Of a stretch of DNA of 64,000 nucleotides, positions 9,769 to 19,463 are shown piece by piece. The DNA is taken from the NCBI GenBank assembly GCA_015179125.1, contig WHVA01000145.1, positions 1 to 64,000 of the forward strand. The letters run 5' to 3'. The translations under genes were made by a program, and so were the position numbers. Each line of letters opens with the position of its first letter. Position 1 is the first letter of the stretch. Source of the DNA: Gautieria morchelliformis. Taxonomy: Eukaryota > Basidiomycota > Agaricomycetes > Gomphales > Gomphaceae. The notes beneath the pieces were generated by a model. It saw only the letters and a list, made by a program, of their open reading frames with translations, was not told the origin of the DNA and did no database searches.

Positions 9769-12700
9769 ATGTCGAGTAGCAATAACACGTACAAGATCGA
9801 TCCCTTGAACGGGGATAATTACGCGGCGTGGCGCCGGCGGCTCGAGTGGATACTCGATGACTCAGATCTGTGGGACGTGGCTATCGGCAGGGAGACGGAA
9901 CCGAGACCGGCAGATGCCGACAACGTCACTGCGACCGAACAGCAGGAGATCGACGATTGGAGAAGGAAGGACAAGAAGGCTAGAAAAGAGATTTGCCTCA
10001 GAGTTGCCGATGAACAACTAGTTTACATCAATCAGACGATGTCTGCGTTTGCTGTATGGACTAATCTACAAGCAATATTCGAATCTAAGGGAGCAGTGGG
10101 GATTGTAAATCTCCGAAGAGATTTCTTCCGGACGCTTGCCGAGGACGGCGCGAACATGGAGGAGCACGTACGCAAGCTCCGCGGCATTCAACAGGAATTG
10201 AATGCGCGGGGGCATTACATCAGTGACACCGAGTTCTCGAACACGTTGCTGACGTCATTACCAGATTCTTGGTCGGCGTTTATTACGGCAGTAAACGCCA
10301 GTGGAGCCGGGACAACAGCTGATATATTAATAGCTCGGGTCCTCGATGAGGATCGAGCACGGAAAGCTGGATCGGCACGGCAGACGGCGCTTAAGGCGCA
10401 ACAACGTCACAGGACCAGGAAAGATGACTCAGGAGCAACAAAGGGAAAGTGCCGAAATTGCGGCAAGAAGGGTCATTACGTGAAGGACTGTTGGGCGAAA
10501 GGTGGCGGCAAGGAGGGCCAAGCACCGAAATGGTTCAAATCAGGGAACAAAGAAACAGTCAAACAAGCAGAAGAAAAGGACTTCGCATTTGTATCTAAGG
10601 AGGTAGCATACAGTGCTATATCCGCATCCGACTGGTTAGCCGATTCAGCGGCAACAACACATATAGCTAGAAGTCGAAACGATTTCGCTAGCTATGCCGA
10701 GGAACCATCTGAAATCGAAGGAATTTCACCCGGTGCGATACTACATACACAAGGCCGAGGCACTATATACATGGAATTCAAGATCGGCGCCAAGACGAAC
10801 ACGATCGAGCTACGTGACGTCAAACACGCACCAGATGCGCCGAACAACCTTATCAGCGTAGGGCGTCTGACTGATAAGGGCAACACAGCCACTTTTTCAG
10901 GCACCGGCGTCGAATTCAAATCACGCGCCGGAGTTACCTTTGCACAGGGACAGAAGCGCGGGCGGCTGTTCTGTATGAAGGCACGGGTCACTCGATCAGT
11001 CGAGGCACGGGACTTTGCCGCAGCGGCAAAGGGACGGTCATGGGATAAATGGCACAGGATACTAGGGCACGTCAACATAAACTCCATAAAATTGTTGAAA
11101 TCTAACGACCTAGTTACTGGACTCGAGATCGACGAGTCAAACGAGCCGAGCCAGTGCAAGGCATGCATACAAGGCAAACGGCATGTGGAGCCATTCCCCA
11201 AAAGAGCCGAGGACACTGCAGAACAGGTCGGTGACCTGACAGTATCCGATGTATGGGGACCTGCCCAGACCGAGGGACCATCACGTGAAAAGTATTTTTA
11301 TTCTTTCACGGACATCAAATCCAGGTACACGGTCATCTATTTTGGGAGCGCCAAAGATGAAGCGCTCAAACACTTCGAGACGTACAAGGCATTCCTCGAG
11401 ACCCAAACAGGTCAGAAACTGAAGAGGTTTCGCTCAGATAATGGAGGGGAATATGTCAATAAGAATTTCAAGGAATTTTGTGCAAAATATGGCATTATCA
11501 TGGAGACTACAGCTCCATACTCCCCAGCCCAGAATGGAATCGCCGAACGACTCAACCGAACCTTACTCGAGCACGCACGGGCAATGATATTTGCCAAGAA
11601 CCTGCCTAAAATACTCTGGCCCGAGGCCGTGGCTTACGCGTGTTACATCAAAAACCGATCACCCACGCGAGCGCTTGGAGATGACGCAACGCCGTTCCAG
11701 GCACTATTCGGCAAGAAGCCGAACATAGCACGTCTAGAGGAATTCGGGACAAATTGTTGGGTTATGGTGCCGGATCAACGACGAGCTAAACTTGATCCAA
11801 AGGCAGAAGAACACATCTTCGTCGGAGTAGCAGAACATGCAAAAGCATGGAGGTATTACAATAAAGCCTCAAAACATGTTCAAATTTCGAGAAATATCAC
11901 ATTCGACGAAAATGACAACCGACTCTACCCTATCCCAGACAACGACGATAATGACACGGCACCGCTCGAGGGGGAGCACTCACCGCGCGAGCATGTGCCG
12001 GACCCGATCACATCTACCCCACAGACGTCATCACCCCACACGACACCCGTTCCTGATCCACCTGAACAAGCGCCAGCTCCAGAGATCCGACGGAGCGCGC
12101 GTATCACTCAAAGGCCGGATTACCGGAAGCTGAATAATTCAGGACGCACCGAGCAGGTTTACATAACGAGAGAAATCGTCACTGAACCTGAGAATTACAG
12201 AGCGGCGGTATCACGTGATGATGCGCCGATCTGGGAGAAAGCGATGGAAATTGAGATGGATCAACACAAGACGTTAGGAACATGGGAGCTAACAGAACTA
12301 CCACCCGGACGAGTAGCTATCGGTTGCCGATGGGTATACGCTGTCAAAACACAACCGGACGGACAATTCGATAAGGCTAAAGCAAGGGTTGTGGCTCAAG
12401 GATTCACACAGAGGCCAGGGATGGACTACTACGAGATAACCTCACCCGTGGTCAAATTCGATTCACTACGTGTTCTATTGGCGATCGCAAACACACTCGA
12501 TTGGGAAATCGAAATGATGGATGTCAAAGGCGCCTACCTCAATTCAACTATAGATGAGGAGATCTACATGCGCCAGCCCGACGGATTTGATGATGGATCT
12601 GGACGCGTTCTAAGAATATACAGAGCGCTCTACGGACTCAAACAATCGGGACGAGCTTGGCATCAGCGCTTACGCAAATTACTACTCGATCTCGGCTTCC

Positions 12701-13791
12701 ATCAAAGTACAGCCGATGAATGCGTCTACATCAGACAAGATAAGGACTCAATCGAAGTCATATCAGTATATGTGGACGACTTCGGACTATTTGCTGACTC
12801 CAAAGGAGGGATGATTAAGCTCAAGGGGGAGCTTCATGGAAAATTCCCCTTAACAGATTTAGGAGAAATGAAGAAAATATTGGGAATTAGAGTTGAGAGG
12901 AATAGGGATGAGGGAACGCTAATCATGTCTCAAGGACATTACATCGACATCATACTCGATCGATTCAACATGACAACGGCTCATTCGGTATCTACACCCC
13001 TGCATAAAATGATCAAACTCACGACACCCATGGACTCAACAGGTCCAACTGCCGAAGTACCCTATGCCAAAGCGATCGGATCACTCATGTATGCAGCACT
13101 CAGCACGCGACCTGATTTGGCTTTTACCGTACAACACTTGAGCCAATTCACTACTACTTATGGACCCGAGCACTGGACGGCGATCAAACACGCGCTCAGG
13201 TACCTCAAAGGGTCACGTGACGACGGCATAACATTCCGACGAGACGCTGGTCTCGACCTCGAAATATTTGTCGACTCGGATTATGCTAATAGAAACGACG
13301 CACTATCTATTAGTGGCTATGTAGCTATGCTAGGAGGAGGAACCATTGCATGGAGCTCGAAGAAGCAGCGAACGATCGCGCTATCTACCACGGAGGCCGA
13401 ATACATGGCACTTACCGAGGGCGCCAAGCAATTAATCTGGCTGAGACGTTTCATCGAGGAACTTGGAATCGATCAAACCCAGCCCACGTCACTTCGATCA
13501 GACAATCTAGGCGCCATTACACTATCGCATGACGCAACGTATCATGCGCGTACCAAACACATCAATGTCGCATATCATTTTATCCGTGAGAAAGTGGCCT
13601 CTCACGAGGCATCACTTACATACGTACCGACGAAGGAGAACGTAGCGGACATATTTACAAAGGGATTAGACATGCACCAACATAGGTATCTATTAGGGAA
13701 ATTGGGATTTTACCGAAGGGATTTCTCGCTGAGGGGGAGTGTTAGTAATCGGAACGATGACACTGCCGAGGCAGAGCCGGCACGCATTTAG
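9769..13791 (+). CDS. Copia C1 gag-pol polyprotein, intact, 1340 residues
   Basis: A single frame from ATG encodes the order typical of copia. Gag occupies about 1-260 with a CCHC zinc knuckle (C228-C231-H236-C241). An aspartic protease follows (ADSAATTH, D292). Integrase has an HHCC zinc region (H429, H434, C463, C466) and catalytic D494, D557, E593 with the expected 35-residue DE spacing. Reverse transcriptase has D918 in DVKGAYLN and YVDD at 1001-1004. RNase H acidic residues include D1169, E1209 and D1245. All catalytic residues I looked for are present. The frame runs into the 3' LTR, whose first bases supply the last residues and the stop. The protein copies the element RNA into DNA inside virus-like particles and integrates it; protease is expected to cut the polyprotein. 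Confidence 0.95.
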   Translation: MSSSNNTYKIDPLNGDNYAAWRRRLEWILDDSDLWDVAIGRETEPRPADADNVTATEQQEIDDWRRKDKKARKEICLRVADEQLVYINQTMSAFAVWTNLQAIFESKGAVGIVNLRRDFFRTLAEDGANMEEHVRKLRGIQQELNARGHYISDTEFSNTLLTSLPDSWSAFITAVNASGAGTTADILIARVLDEDRARKAGSARQTALKAQQRHRTRKDDSGATKGKCRNCGKKGHYVKDCWAKGGGKEGQAPKWFKSGNKETVKQAEEKDFAFVSKEVAYSAISASDWLADSAATTHIARSRNDFASYAEEPSEIEGISPGAILHTQGRGTIYMEFKIGAKTNTIELRDVKHAPDAPNNLISVGRLTDKGNTATFSGTGVEFKSRAGVTFAQGQKRGRLFCMKARVTRSVEARDFAAAAKGRSWDKWHRILGHVNINSIKLLKSNDLVTGLEIDESNEPSQCKACIQGKRHVEPFPKRAEDTAEQVGDLTVSDVWGPAQTEGPSREKYFYSFTDIKSRYTVIYFGSAKDEALKHFETYKAFLETQTGQKLKRFRSDNGGEYVNKNFKEFCAKYGIIMETTAPYSPAQNGIAERLNRTLLEHARAMIFAKNLPKILWPEAVAYACYIKNRSPTRALGDDATPFQALFGKKPNIARLEEFGTNCWVMVPDQRRAKLDPKAEEHIFVGVAEHAKAWRYYNKASKHVQISRNITFDENDNRLYPIPDNDDNDTAPLEGEHSPREHVPDPITSTPQTSSPHTTPVPDPPEQAPAPEIRRSARITQRPDYRKLNNSGRTEQVYITREIVTEPENYRAAVSRDDAPIWEKAMEIEMDQHKTLGTWELTELPPGRVAIGCRWVYAVKTQPDGQFDKAKARVVAQGFTQRPGMDYYEITSPVVKFDSLRVLLAIANTLDWEIEMMDVKGAYLNSTIDEEIYMRQPDGFDDGSGRVLRIYRALYGLKQSGRAWHQRLRKLLLDLGFHQSTADECVYIRQDKDSIEVISVYVDDFGLFADSKGGMIKLKGELHGKFPLTDLGEMKKILGIRVERNRDEGTLIMSQGHYIDIILDRFNMTTAHSVSTPLHKMIKLTTPMDSTGPTAEVPYAKAIGSLMYAALSTRPDLAFTVQHLSQFTTTYGPEHWTAIKHALRYLKGSRDDGITFRRDAGLDLEIFVDSDYANRNDALSISGYVAMLGGGTIAWSSKKQRTIALSTTEAEYMALTEGAKQLIWLRRFIEELGIDQTQPTSLRSDNLGAITLSHDATYHARTKHINVAYHFIREKVASHEASLTYVPTKENVADIFTKGLDMHQHRYLLGKLGFYRRDFSLRGSVSNRNDDTAEAEPARI
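13728..13739 (+). promoter_or_regulatory. C1 polypurine tract
   Basis: CGCTGAGGGGGAG directly precedes the 3' LTR, within the last codons of the polyprotein. It is the expected plus-strand primer. Confidence 0.8.
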
Positions 13792-13962
13792 CCGGAGGTT
13801 CGAGATCGCTCTCGACCCCGGGTTGCTGGTGCGCCGGCATCGCATCGGCACAGCAGCTCGAAGGGATTGGTAATATAATGGACATTATAATTTGTATATA
13901 AAGGAACGATCTACTTGAGATCAATGTAGAATATCAGATCATATTTACTCCTTCGTTCTACA
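13740..13962 (+). repeat. 3' LTR of copia C1
   Basis: Base-for-base identical to the 5' LTR over 223 bp by reading. It is followed by the target duplication TCTGC. Confidence 0.93.
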
Positions 13963-14244
13963 TCTGCAACCCCGTACGCTAATTCCACAGAGCTTCCCTG
14001 GGTCGAGTCAGCGACCTCGTCTCGTAGATCAAAGTAGAAATTCTACTTTGATCCCACTTTGATCTACTGCCAAAGGCCGTTTAACAGTCGACCCAAGGAT
14101 GCTGGAATTACATAATACCTTCATCGCTGTAGGCTATGCTACCGAAATACAAGTGCGACAAGGGAACACGTGTAGTCGCGGAAATATAATATATCGCGAT
14201 GTGATATCATGGATTACAGACTATACGAGCTCACTCGTTGTCGC

Positions 14245-15020
14245 CCTAATTTTGTTCGCCCAAACCCATCCAGTCTCGCCGCCACCTGGATCTAGGCACC
14301 CCAATCCCAATCTCGGGGCTCTCAGGCGATCTAACCCCGCCCCGAACTCGGGGCCGCCAATCATTAATCAACGCTCGCCGTCGACGCCACACGAAGTTGT
14401 CACCGAGGCCATCAGGAAACTCAGCCAAGGCAAATTCAAAAGCAGACGCAGGCAAGTCGCGTCCGTACGTCGGGGGAGAACTCGTCCGAGACTGAAGAAC
14501 CGACCCCCACCCCCGACTCCCCGAGTCCTTCCTCGAACGCTTCCCTGATCTTCGCCATGACGCGCCCCCCCACCCCCCGCCCCCAACCTACTCCCGTTAT
14601 GCCGACTCTCCAAGACCTCCTTGCCTACAGGACCTATTCACCGCCAACTGTCAACAATTTGAACCCCTCCCTACCCCCGCCACCGCCACCCCTTTTAACC
14701 CCAGCCCCACCACATCATCGACTACGCCGCGCCCAGACCGGTTTACGAGATGGCGCACCTCGATGGCCACCCACCAGCTCAACCCCACGGTACCGACATC
14801 CCAATCCCCATCCTGCAAATGGTGCACAGTGGGCCGCGCATACATCCCCCTCATGGTACCATGCTCACCACAACCGCCGCGCCCTCACTCGCAGTCGCAT
14901 CCGAAACAACACCAGCCTCAAATACACCAAACCAAAGTCCCCAACAGCGTCGTCCGCCAGACCCTCGACCCACACCAATTCGGCAGCACTTGAAGGACGC
15001 CATGTCACGGCATCAATGAT
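14245..15020 (+). pseudogene. Proline-rich hypothetical reading frame, right-arm copy
   Basis: Open frames at 14099-14548 and 14557-15282 (plus strand) share blocks such as PPGSRHPNPNLGALRRS and HSGPRIHPPHGT with the left arm. The best stretch, PHEVVTEAIRKLSQGKFKSRRR (about 14388-14450), looks protein-like, whereas most of the rest is low-complexity Pro/Thr/Arg. I cannot assemble one frame shared by both arms. It is divergent to the acidic-tail gene, with C1 now lying between them. Function unknown. Confidence 0.35.
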
Positions 15021-15475
15021 CAGACGAACGCAACCAGTTCTACTTGCTGTAAGCTCGCATATGAAATCCAACACTATGTGTTTGACTTTGAGGCGCGAGG
15101 TACCATTCTTGGCCGTCTACTTAATTACAGTAAGCTCGCAAAGCCGTCGTCAGAGTCTGTCCATCCGCCGAAAACACACGAATGCAGGCACACTGTACGC
15201 CAAGAAATACTTCTGGCATGATCGACCACTAAGTACTAAGTATACAGTCGACCTCGCTGTCCTCGTTGTCATGGCGCCATGAACGGCCTGTGTCATGGAA
15301 ATCCTGGACATACGCTGGTAATTAATATTCGACTCCGTTGCTCAAATAGCGTCTAGACCCAGGGATATATTGCTCCTGCTAATGCTGGAGTATATATTTA
15401 GCACTCTGGATTCTATCTAACTTACGGGATCTATCACAGAGAGTCAAGCGTGACGCTATGTCTTCCTGACTAGAG

Positions 15476-16311
15476 GCCGGCGTCGCCGGCGTGACCCTTG
15501 TCGAAGACGCAGGAGTACAGCGGTTTGTTCGAAGAAGTATCATTATACAGTATAGGAAGAAATAGATGAATGACAATGAATTGAGGGTGATGTCATTCGG
15601 TCGTCACACTTGGCCATGCAGTGGACCTTGCACTTACACCTGGCACCTCTAACTTTTCTTAGCTTTTGAACAACGAGCAGTGCTCCGGTCTTCATGCCTC
15701 ACCACGTCACACCTGCTTCAGAGCCACTTTCATTTCCCGCATCTGAAACACTCTTGAACCTTGTTACCTACATGTTCATTCCACTCACACCTCTTCCTGC
15801 TCTTTAGCAGGCATTAAGAAACACTGCGGCTCCTCTGTTTCCCTTCAAAGAATGAGCTCTTACCCTTGACGTCCCATCCCACGACAACTTTGGTTTTCTT
15901 CGCATGCTTCTAATCAGTTTTTCTTTCATGCTCCACCTTGGCAGGAAGATGATCGTTCAAAAACCTGAAGCTCCCCTCGACGTGCTTCTTTTTAGGCATC
16001 ACTACATCCTTTCTTGCCACTCTGTTTTCCCTTCCACCCAGTGGTTTGGCTCACCTCTGATGGTGTCGCTCCAACCTCCTCCTGGTTTACTTCGCCTTTA
16101 ACCCACACTCTTGGAGTCGGCGCAGAAGTCGGTGGCCATTCCATTTGTTCCAATGCCCCCACTTCACAGACAATGTCATTCACAGGCCCACATCCATAGT
16201 TTTCATGCTGTCGATGCCCCGTATTAGCAGGCTTTCTACTACTTCCTTCCCACATCTTCACATCATGTTTCTACCATTATAAAAAGCTGCCTCTTCATTT
16301 TCATATTGTCA
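15476..16311. other. Unassigned region right of the inverted repeat
   Basis: No domain is recognised. A minus-strand frame at 16261-15992 (89 codons, Gly/Glu/Lys-rich) may be a fragment of a coding exon. A TATAAAAAG sequence lies at about 16279. The right boundary is where the copia X similarity begins. Confidence 0.4.
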
Positions 16312-16449
16312 AAGGTATTAATGAGTATTGCGTACACTTGTTGACTGTGTATGAGATGTTTGGTCGTGTGGCGACGGCCCAATAGTTCAGGCTCCTGATG
16401 ATCGATGCATACATGAAGTCGATGACGTCGGATGGGTTGGTGGAGGCTC
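16312..16449 (-). pseudogene. Copia X, distal reverse transcriptase/RNase H fragment
   Basis: The minus-strand translation contains RSLNYWAVATRPNISY and VNKCTQY, matching IGSLNYCAIATRPDISY of element Z. It continues the frame broken at 17804 by the hAT-like insertion. Similarity ends near 16312. Confidence 0.75.
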
Positions 16450-16457
16450 GTAGCTCA
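16450..16457. repeat. Left target duplication of the hAT-like element
   Basis: GTAGCTCA here pairs with GTAGCTCG at 17796-17803 (7 of 8 bases). Eight-base duplications are characteristic of hAT transposons. Confidence 0.7.
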
Positions 16458-16630
16458 TAGGATGCACACTGTCTGTATTATAGCCATGGCCGTATAATGT
16501 ACGGCGAGTTGACGGATATGGCAGACCATATACCATCCATATGATCAAGACCTCTCCCCTCTGACGGTACGGTACGGGTACCGTACCGTCCGTATTACGG
16601 TTGACGGTTGTATTATAGCACTGTAAATGT

Positions 16631-17186
16631 AGATATGCTTGAATGTCCTGTTACTGTAGTCCTTTCCAGGCTCCAAAATGTGCATCTCATCATTGATGAA
16701 ATCAAGGCACAATGTAAGCCTTCCGGTAGTGATTATGAGCCGTCGCTGGAAGCGTTGTTGCCACATATCGAAAAACTCGTGACACTTTTTGGAGCAGAAT
16801 ATGATACCCACAAGGTAGATGACATTGTTTTTGCAGCCATTGCGCCGCTGGTATGTATGAAATAACCAAATGCAGCATAGTCAGACACCTGACCTACAGT
16901 AGGTGCGACAATCACTTGCTTCGTGGCAGCCGCTCCAAGATCCTACACTTTTGGTCAATGTCCTTCGTCGCTGGAGACATGCCCTGAAAATGTCAGTCAT
17001 GGAGAAGGCTCAGCTTGATGCAGATGTGTATGGTACACGAAACTTCCAGTCAACAACATCTGTCCAGTAAGTACTTAGTATGTGTTTCAAGTTCTCATGC
17101 AAACATGACCTCAGGGACATGGCTATGACGCCATATGAAAGTCTACTGTGGCACTCGTTGTTGCCTAAAGTGCGTTCATGTGTAAA
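16631..17186 (+). pseudogene. TFIP11: Captured fragment of TFIP11/Ntr1 (GCFC domain) with introns
   Basis: Three exons can be read: about 16631-16850, 16903-17066 and 17115-17186. They are separated by GT-AG introns 16851-16902 and 17067-17114, and a donor GTAAGT follows at 17187. The spliced frame is open for about 150 residues and matches the GCFC region of tuftelin-interacting protein 11 / yeast Ntr1: VVLSRLQNV, a helical stretch ending FAAIAPL, LASWQPLQDP, WRHALKM and MTPYESLLWHSLLPKVR. The native protein activates the DHX15/Prp43 helicase during spliceosome disassembly. Both ends of the gene are missing and the fragment lies inside hAT-like termini, so it is a captured piece, not the functional gene. 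It could yield a chimeric transcript. Confidence 0.75.
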
Positions 17187-17440
17187 GTAAGTTTCGGTCT
17201 TCTTGGCTTGCTTGCGTTTGCGCTTCTGCTGACGATGCAGATTCAGGCATTTCGTAGGATGGCCATCTTCATCCAGCCCTTCCTTTTCAATCAATGCTGC
17301 CATATTTTTCCCTTGGTTTGCTCGCTTGGGTTCTGTGTAGTGACGTGAGTACTGTGAAATAGTACATACACTTGGTAGGTGTGGAGGGCCGACTAACTTG
17401 GCACTTGAGTAGGAGACGACATTGAGGCTGAAGCTGAAAT
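17187..17440. other. hAT interior downstream of the TFIP11 exons
   Basis: Contents uncertain. The minus strand encodes a Lys/Arg-rich run (RQQKRKRKQAKK) following GLDEDGHPTKC, which could be a second captured fragment in antisense or chance. A possible acceptor CGATGCAG lies near 17241. Confidence 0.3.
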
Positions 17441-17577
17441 TGAAACAGTAGTGCATGCCGTATATCGCCGTACATATCGTATACGGCCATACAAATATGG
17501 CATCATATGGCATCAAACCATACCGTATACCGTACCATCGGCACAGCGCACAGACCCTCGATGGTACGGGTGCCATG

Positions 17578-17737
17578 TGTTGGAGTATTGCGAGTGCTAG
17601 AAGCTACTAGAAGATTAGTTAGCTTGGTCTCAGGATATTTAACTCGAGTCACCATAGTTAGATTCCTTACGTGTTTGACAGAGCTCAGACAAACACGATT
17701 ATTGTTAACTCTCGAGGCCCGCTCTGAAAACTTAACA
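17578..17737 (+). mobile_element. Candidate 160-bp solo LTR nested in the hAT-like element
   Basis: The segment begins TGTTGGAGTATTG and ends AAACTTAACA. It is flanked by CCATG (17573-17577) and CCGTG (17738-17742), four of five bases alike. Removing it restores CCATGGCCGTA, a motif also present in the left end of the hAT element, which supports a clean insertion. No internal region or coding sequence is seen. Confidence 0.5.
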
Positions 17738-17803
17738 CCGTGGCCGTAATACAGCACCGTACAGCCATGGATGTACGGCATGGTGTGCATCCCTAGTAGC
17801 TCG

Positions 17804-18047
17804 GCGGTGTGATCCATGGGTGAGTTTACTGTACACCCTGGTGTGATGTTGAATTGCTTTGCAATGGTGTTTATGAACACTGGCTGTGATATATGAATTG
17901 TTCCGAGATTCTGGTTTCTGATGATTTGAATGCCAAAAGTCGTGTTGTGTCCCCGAGATCCTGTATATCGAAGCTGCCTTTGATGTCTGTCACCATTTTC
18001 TCCATTGCGGCTGGTGAGGTCGATGCTAGAAGCCCATCATCGACGTA
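17804..18047 (-). pseudogene. Copia X reverse transcriptase fragment with intact YVDD
   Basis: The minus-strand translation reads YVDDGLL, then MVTDIKGSFDIQDLGD, then a frameshifted stretch ending in the PMD box before the hAT insertion. It is colinear with element Z. The catalytic aspartates are present here, unlike in Z. Confidence 0.75.
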
Positions 18048-18052
18048 CCATC

Positions 18053-19463
18053 TGTGTGGGAACCGTTGCTAATGAAAAGCCTCGCGAAAAAAGGATTAAA
18101 ATCGCTTTAAAACCCTGTTTTCCCAGCTGATAGTAGCTAATACACGTGGCTATTGTTGGGAGAACTCTATTCAAATATTCCTTGAATTTCCTCTTATTTT
18201 TTCGCCATTTAACTTGGCTTCCCTGGCTCAAAAACTCCTTATTCTGTCAGGCAAAGTTATGAACCCATGCACTCCACAACTCTGCCACAGCCGCTCAGTT
18301 TCAAACTCCGACCGGAGCTTCCCACGAGTTGCAGGCACTCAAGCACCTACAACTCCGGTACCTTGGCTCACTCAAACTCAGCCACTGAGTCTGAATGTGT
18401 CCTCTACCGCTTACACAAGCCTGTGCAATTCAAACCCAGCTGGCACATGACTTGCATCATAGCAACCATGGCTGTGCAAGGCTGCGTACAAAGTCACACA
18501 AAGGTGTACAAAGCCAAAACTAGGGTGCAGGTTTGATAAAGCCTATTGGATGAAGGGTCCTCCAAACACAACGCTACGACACCAAATAGGCCCCTTGATG
18601 TCATAGCGGCTGTGTAGGGCTGTGCAGGGCAGTGCAAGGCTGTGCAAACCAGGGAAGGTGATTGGCTCTCTATTTCCAATTTCTTTGCACAAACACGCCG
18701 CAATAGTTACGAGGGTGTGTTTCAGCAGTGCAAATATTTACTTATGGCATCACTCGCCTAATAGATAGAAGAACCCCATTTTACATAATCCTGTGTATTT
18801 TACAATATAAAAGGAGGCCATTCTGACCTCCTAGAATCATTCTAGCAATCTAACATCTTCTATCCACGTGACCTCGTGTGACTTGCATCTTACTAAGCTG
18901 CTAATCCCAGCTAGGGTTATTCACTTACTTTAGTGTCTAATTCCTTGTTAAGTAGATACTTTTCTGCTTAGCCACCTAGACTAACCCTCCGGGTGTAATT
19001 CTACAGAGTGAGTCTGTCAATTGATAGTCTTGCCATTCGCACTCCAATACCCGAGATGATCTGATCAGTTGATTTTCCTGATTAGAGACTTTCACAAGTC
19101 ACTTCTAAAACTCATTCATCCCTCGTTTTATTGCTGTGCGCTGGTAGATTATCAGGGCAGTCCATTTATAAACTCGCCTGCTAAGTACATTCCTTTATAT
19201 TTTGGAATACGCTTGGACCCCGATAGTGTCCTTGAACCTACATTCTTTTAGTTTATTGTTCAGTGCTGCTAAGAAACGTATTGCCTTCCATCCGTATTAA
19301 CTTGGACTAGTTTTTACGCGGATTGCAACCAAGGTACAAATATTAAATTATTTCCGGAGTTGTGCTGCAGCATTGTTTAATATTCTTTGAGTCTCGTAAA
19401 CGACACGTTCTGATAGATTGAAGTGTTAGCAATAACACCAAAGTCTTGAAGGGTTCCAAAACA
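18053..19463 (-). mobile_element. 1411-bp long solo LTR (family L) inserted in copia X
   Basis: It is flanked by perfect 5-bp duplications CCATC (18048-18052 and 19464-19468), and removing it rejoins the X reverse transcriptase frame. On the minus strand it starts TGTTTTGGAACCC and ends GGTTCCCACACA, an imperfect inverted repeat. A second long solo LTR (36495-37974) starts with the same 13 bases. No long reading frame or polymerase domain is seen. A TATAAAAGGAGG at about 18807 on the plus strand leaves orientation open. Confidence 0.7.

Larger units (their letters stand above)
9467..13962 (+). mobile_element. Complete Ty1/copia retrotransposon C1
   Basis: The 4496-bp element has two 223-bp LTRs (9467-9689 and 13740-13962) that read identically. 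It is flanked by a 5-bp target duplication TCTGC (9462-9466 and 13963-13967). It contains a half-tRNA-type primer site, one uninterrupted gag-pol frame and a polypurine tract. The left arm of the inverted repeat still carries the uninterrupted target (around 4149-4165, GCAGATTCGATGTC), so C1 arrived after the duplication. Identical LTRs and an intact frame indicate a very recent and possibly active copy. Confidence 0.95.
7716..15475 (-). repeat. Right arm of the inverted duplication, interrupted by copia C1
   Basis: This is the reverse-complement partner of 2750-5875. After removing copia C1 plus one target duplication (about 4.5 kb) the arm is about 3.25 kb, close to the 3.13 kb of the left arm. 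It contains an intact copy of the two-exon hypothetical gene and a proline-rich frame on the opposite strand. A small local duplication (GACATCG twice near 9433-9459) is specific to this arm. Confidence 0.8.
16458..17795. mobile_element. Non-autonomous hAT-like element carrying TFIP11 exons
   Basis: The 1338-bp element has ends TAGGATGCACAC and, inverted, TAGGGATGCACAC. It is flanked by near-identical 8-bp duplications inside the copia X reading frame. Sub-terminal regions (16470-16625 and 17440-17795) are rich in short GTACGG/CCGTAC motifs and palindromes such as GGTACGGGTACCGTACC, as expected for transposase-binding repeats. No transposase is present. The interior contains exons and introns of a host spliceosomal gene and, near the right end, a small solo LTR. 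Confidence 0.72.

Noticed and set aside
2750-15475. The inverted duplication as a giant terminal-inverted-repeat transposon
   Set aside because: No target duplication was seen outside the outer edges, the spacer encodes no transposase, and the arms carry ordinary-looking genes; segmental duplication is more likely, though not proven.
17010-17576. A 188-codon minus-strand frame across the hAT element
   Set aside because: It is antisense to the TFIP11 exons and crosses the element's sub-terminal repeats; most of its length is a shadow.
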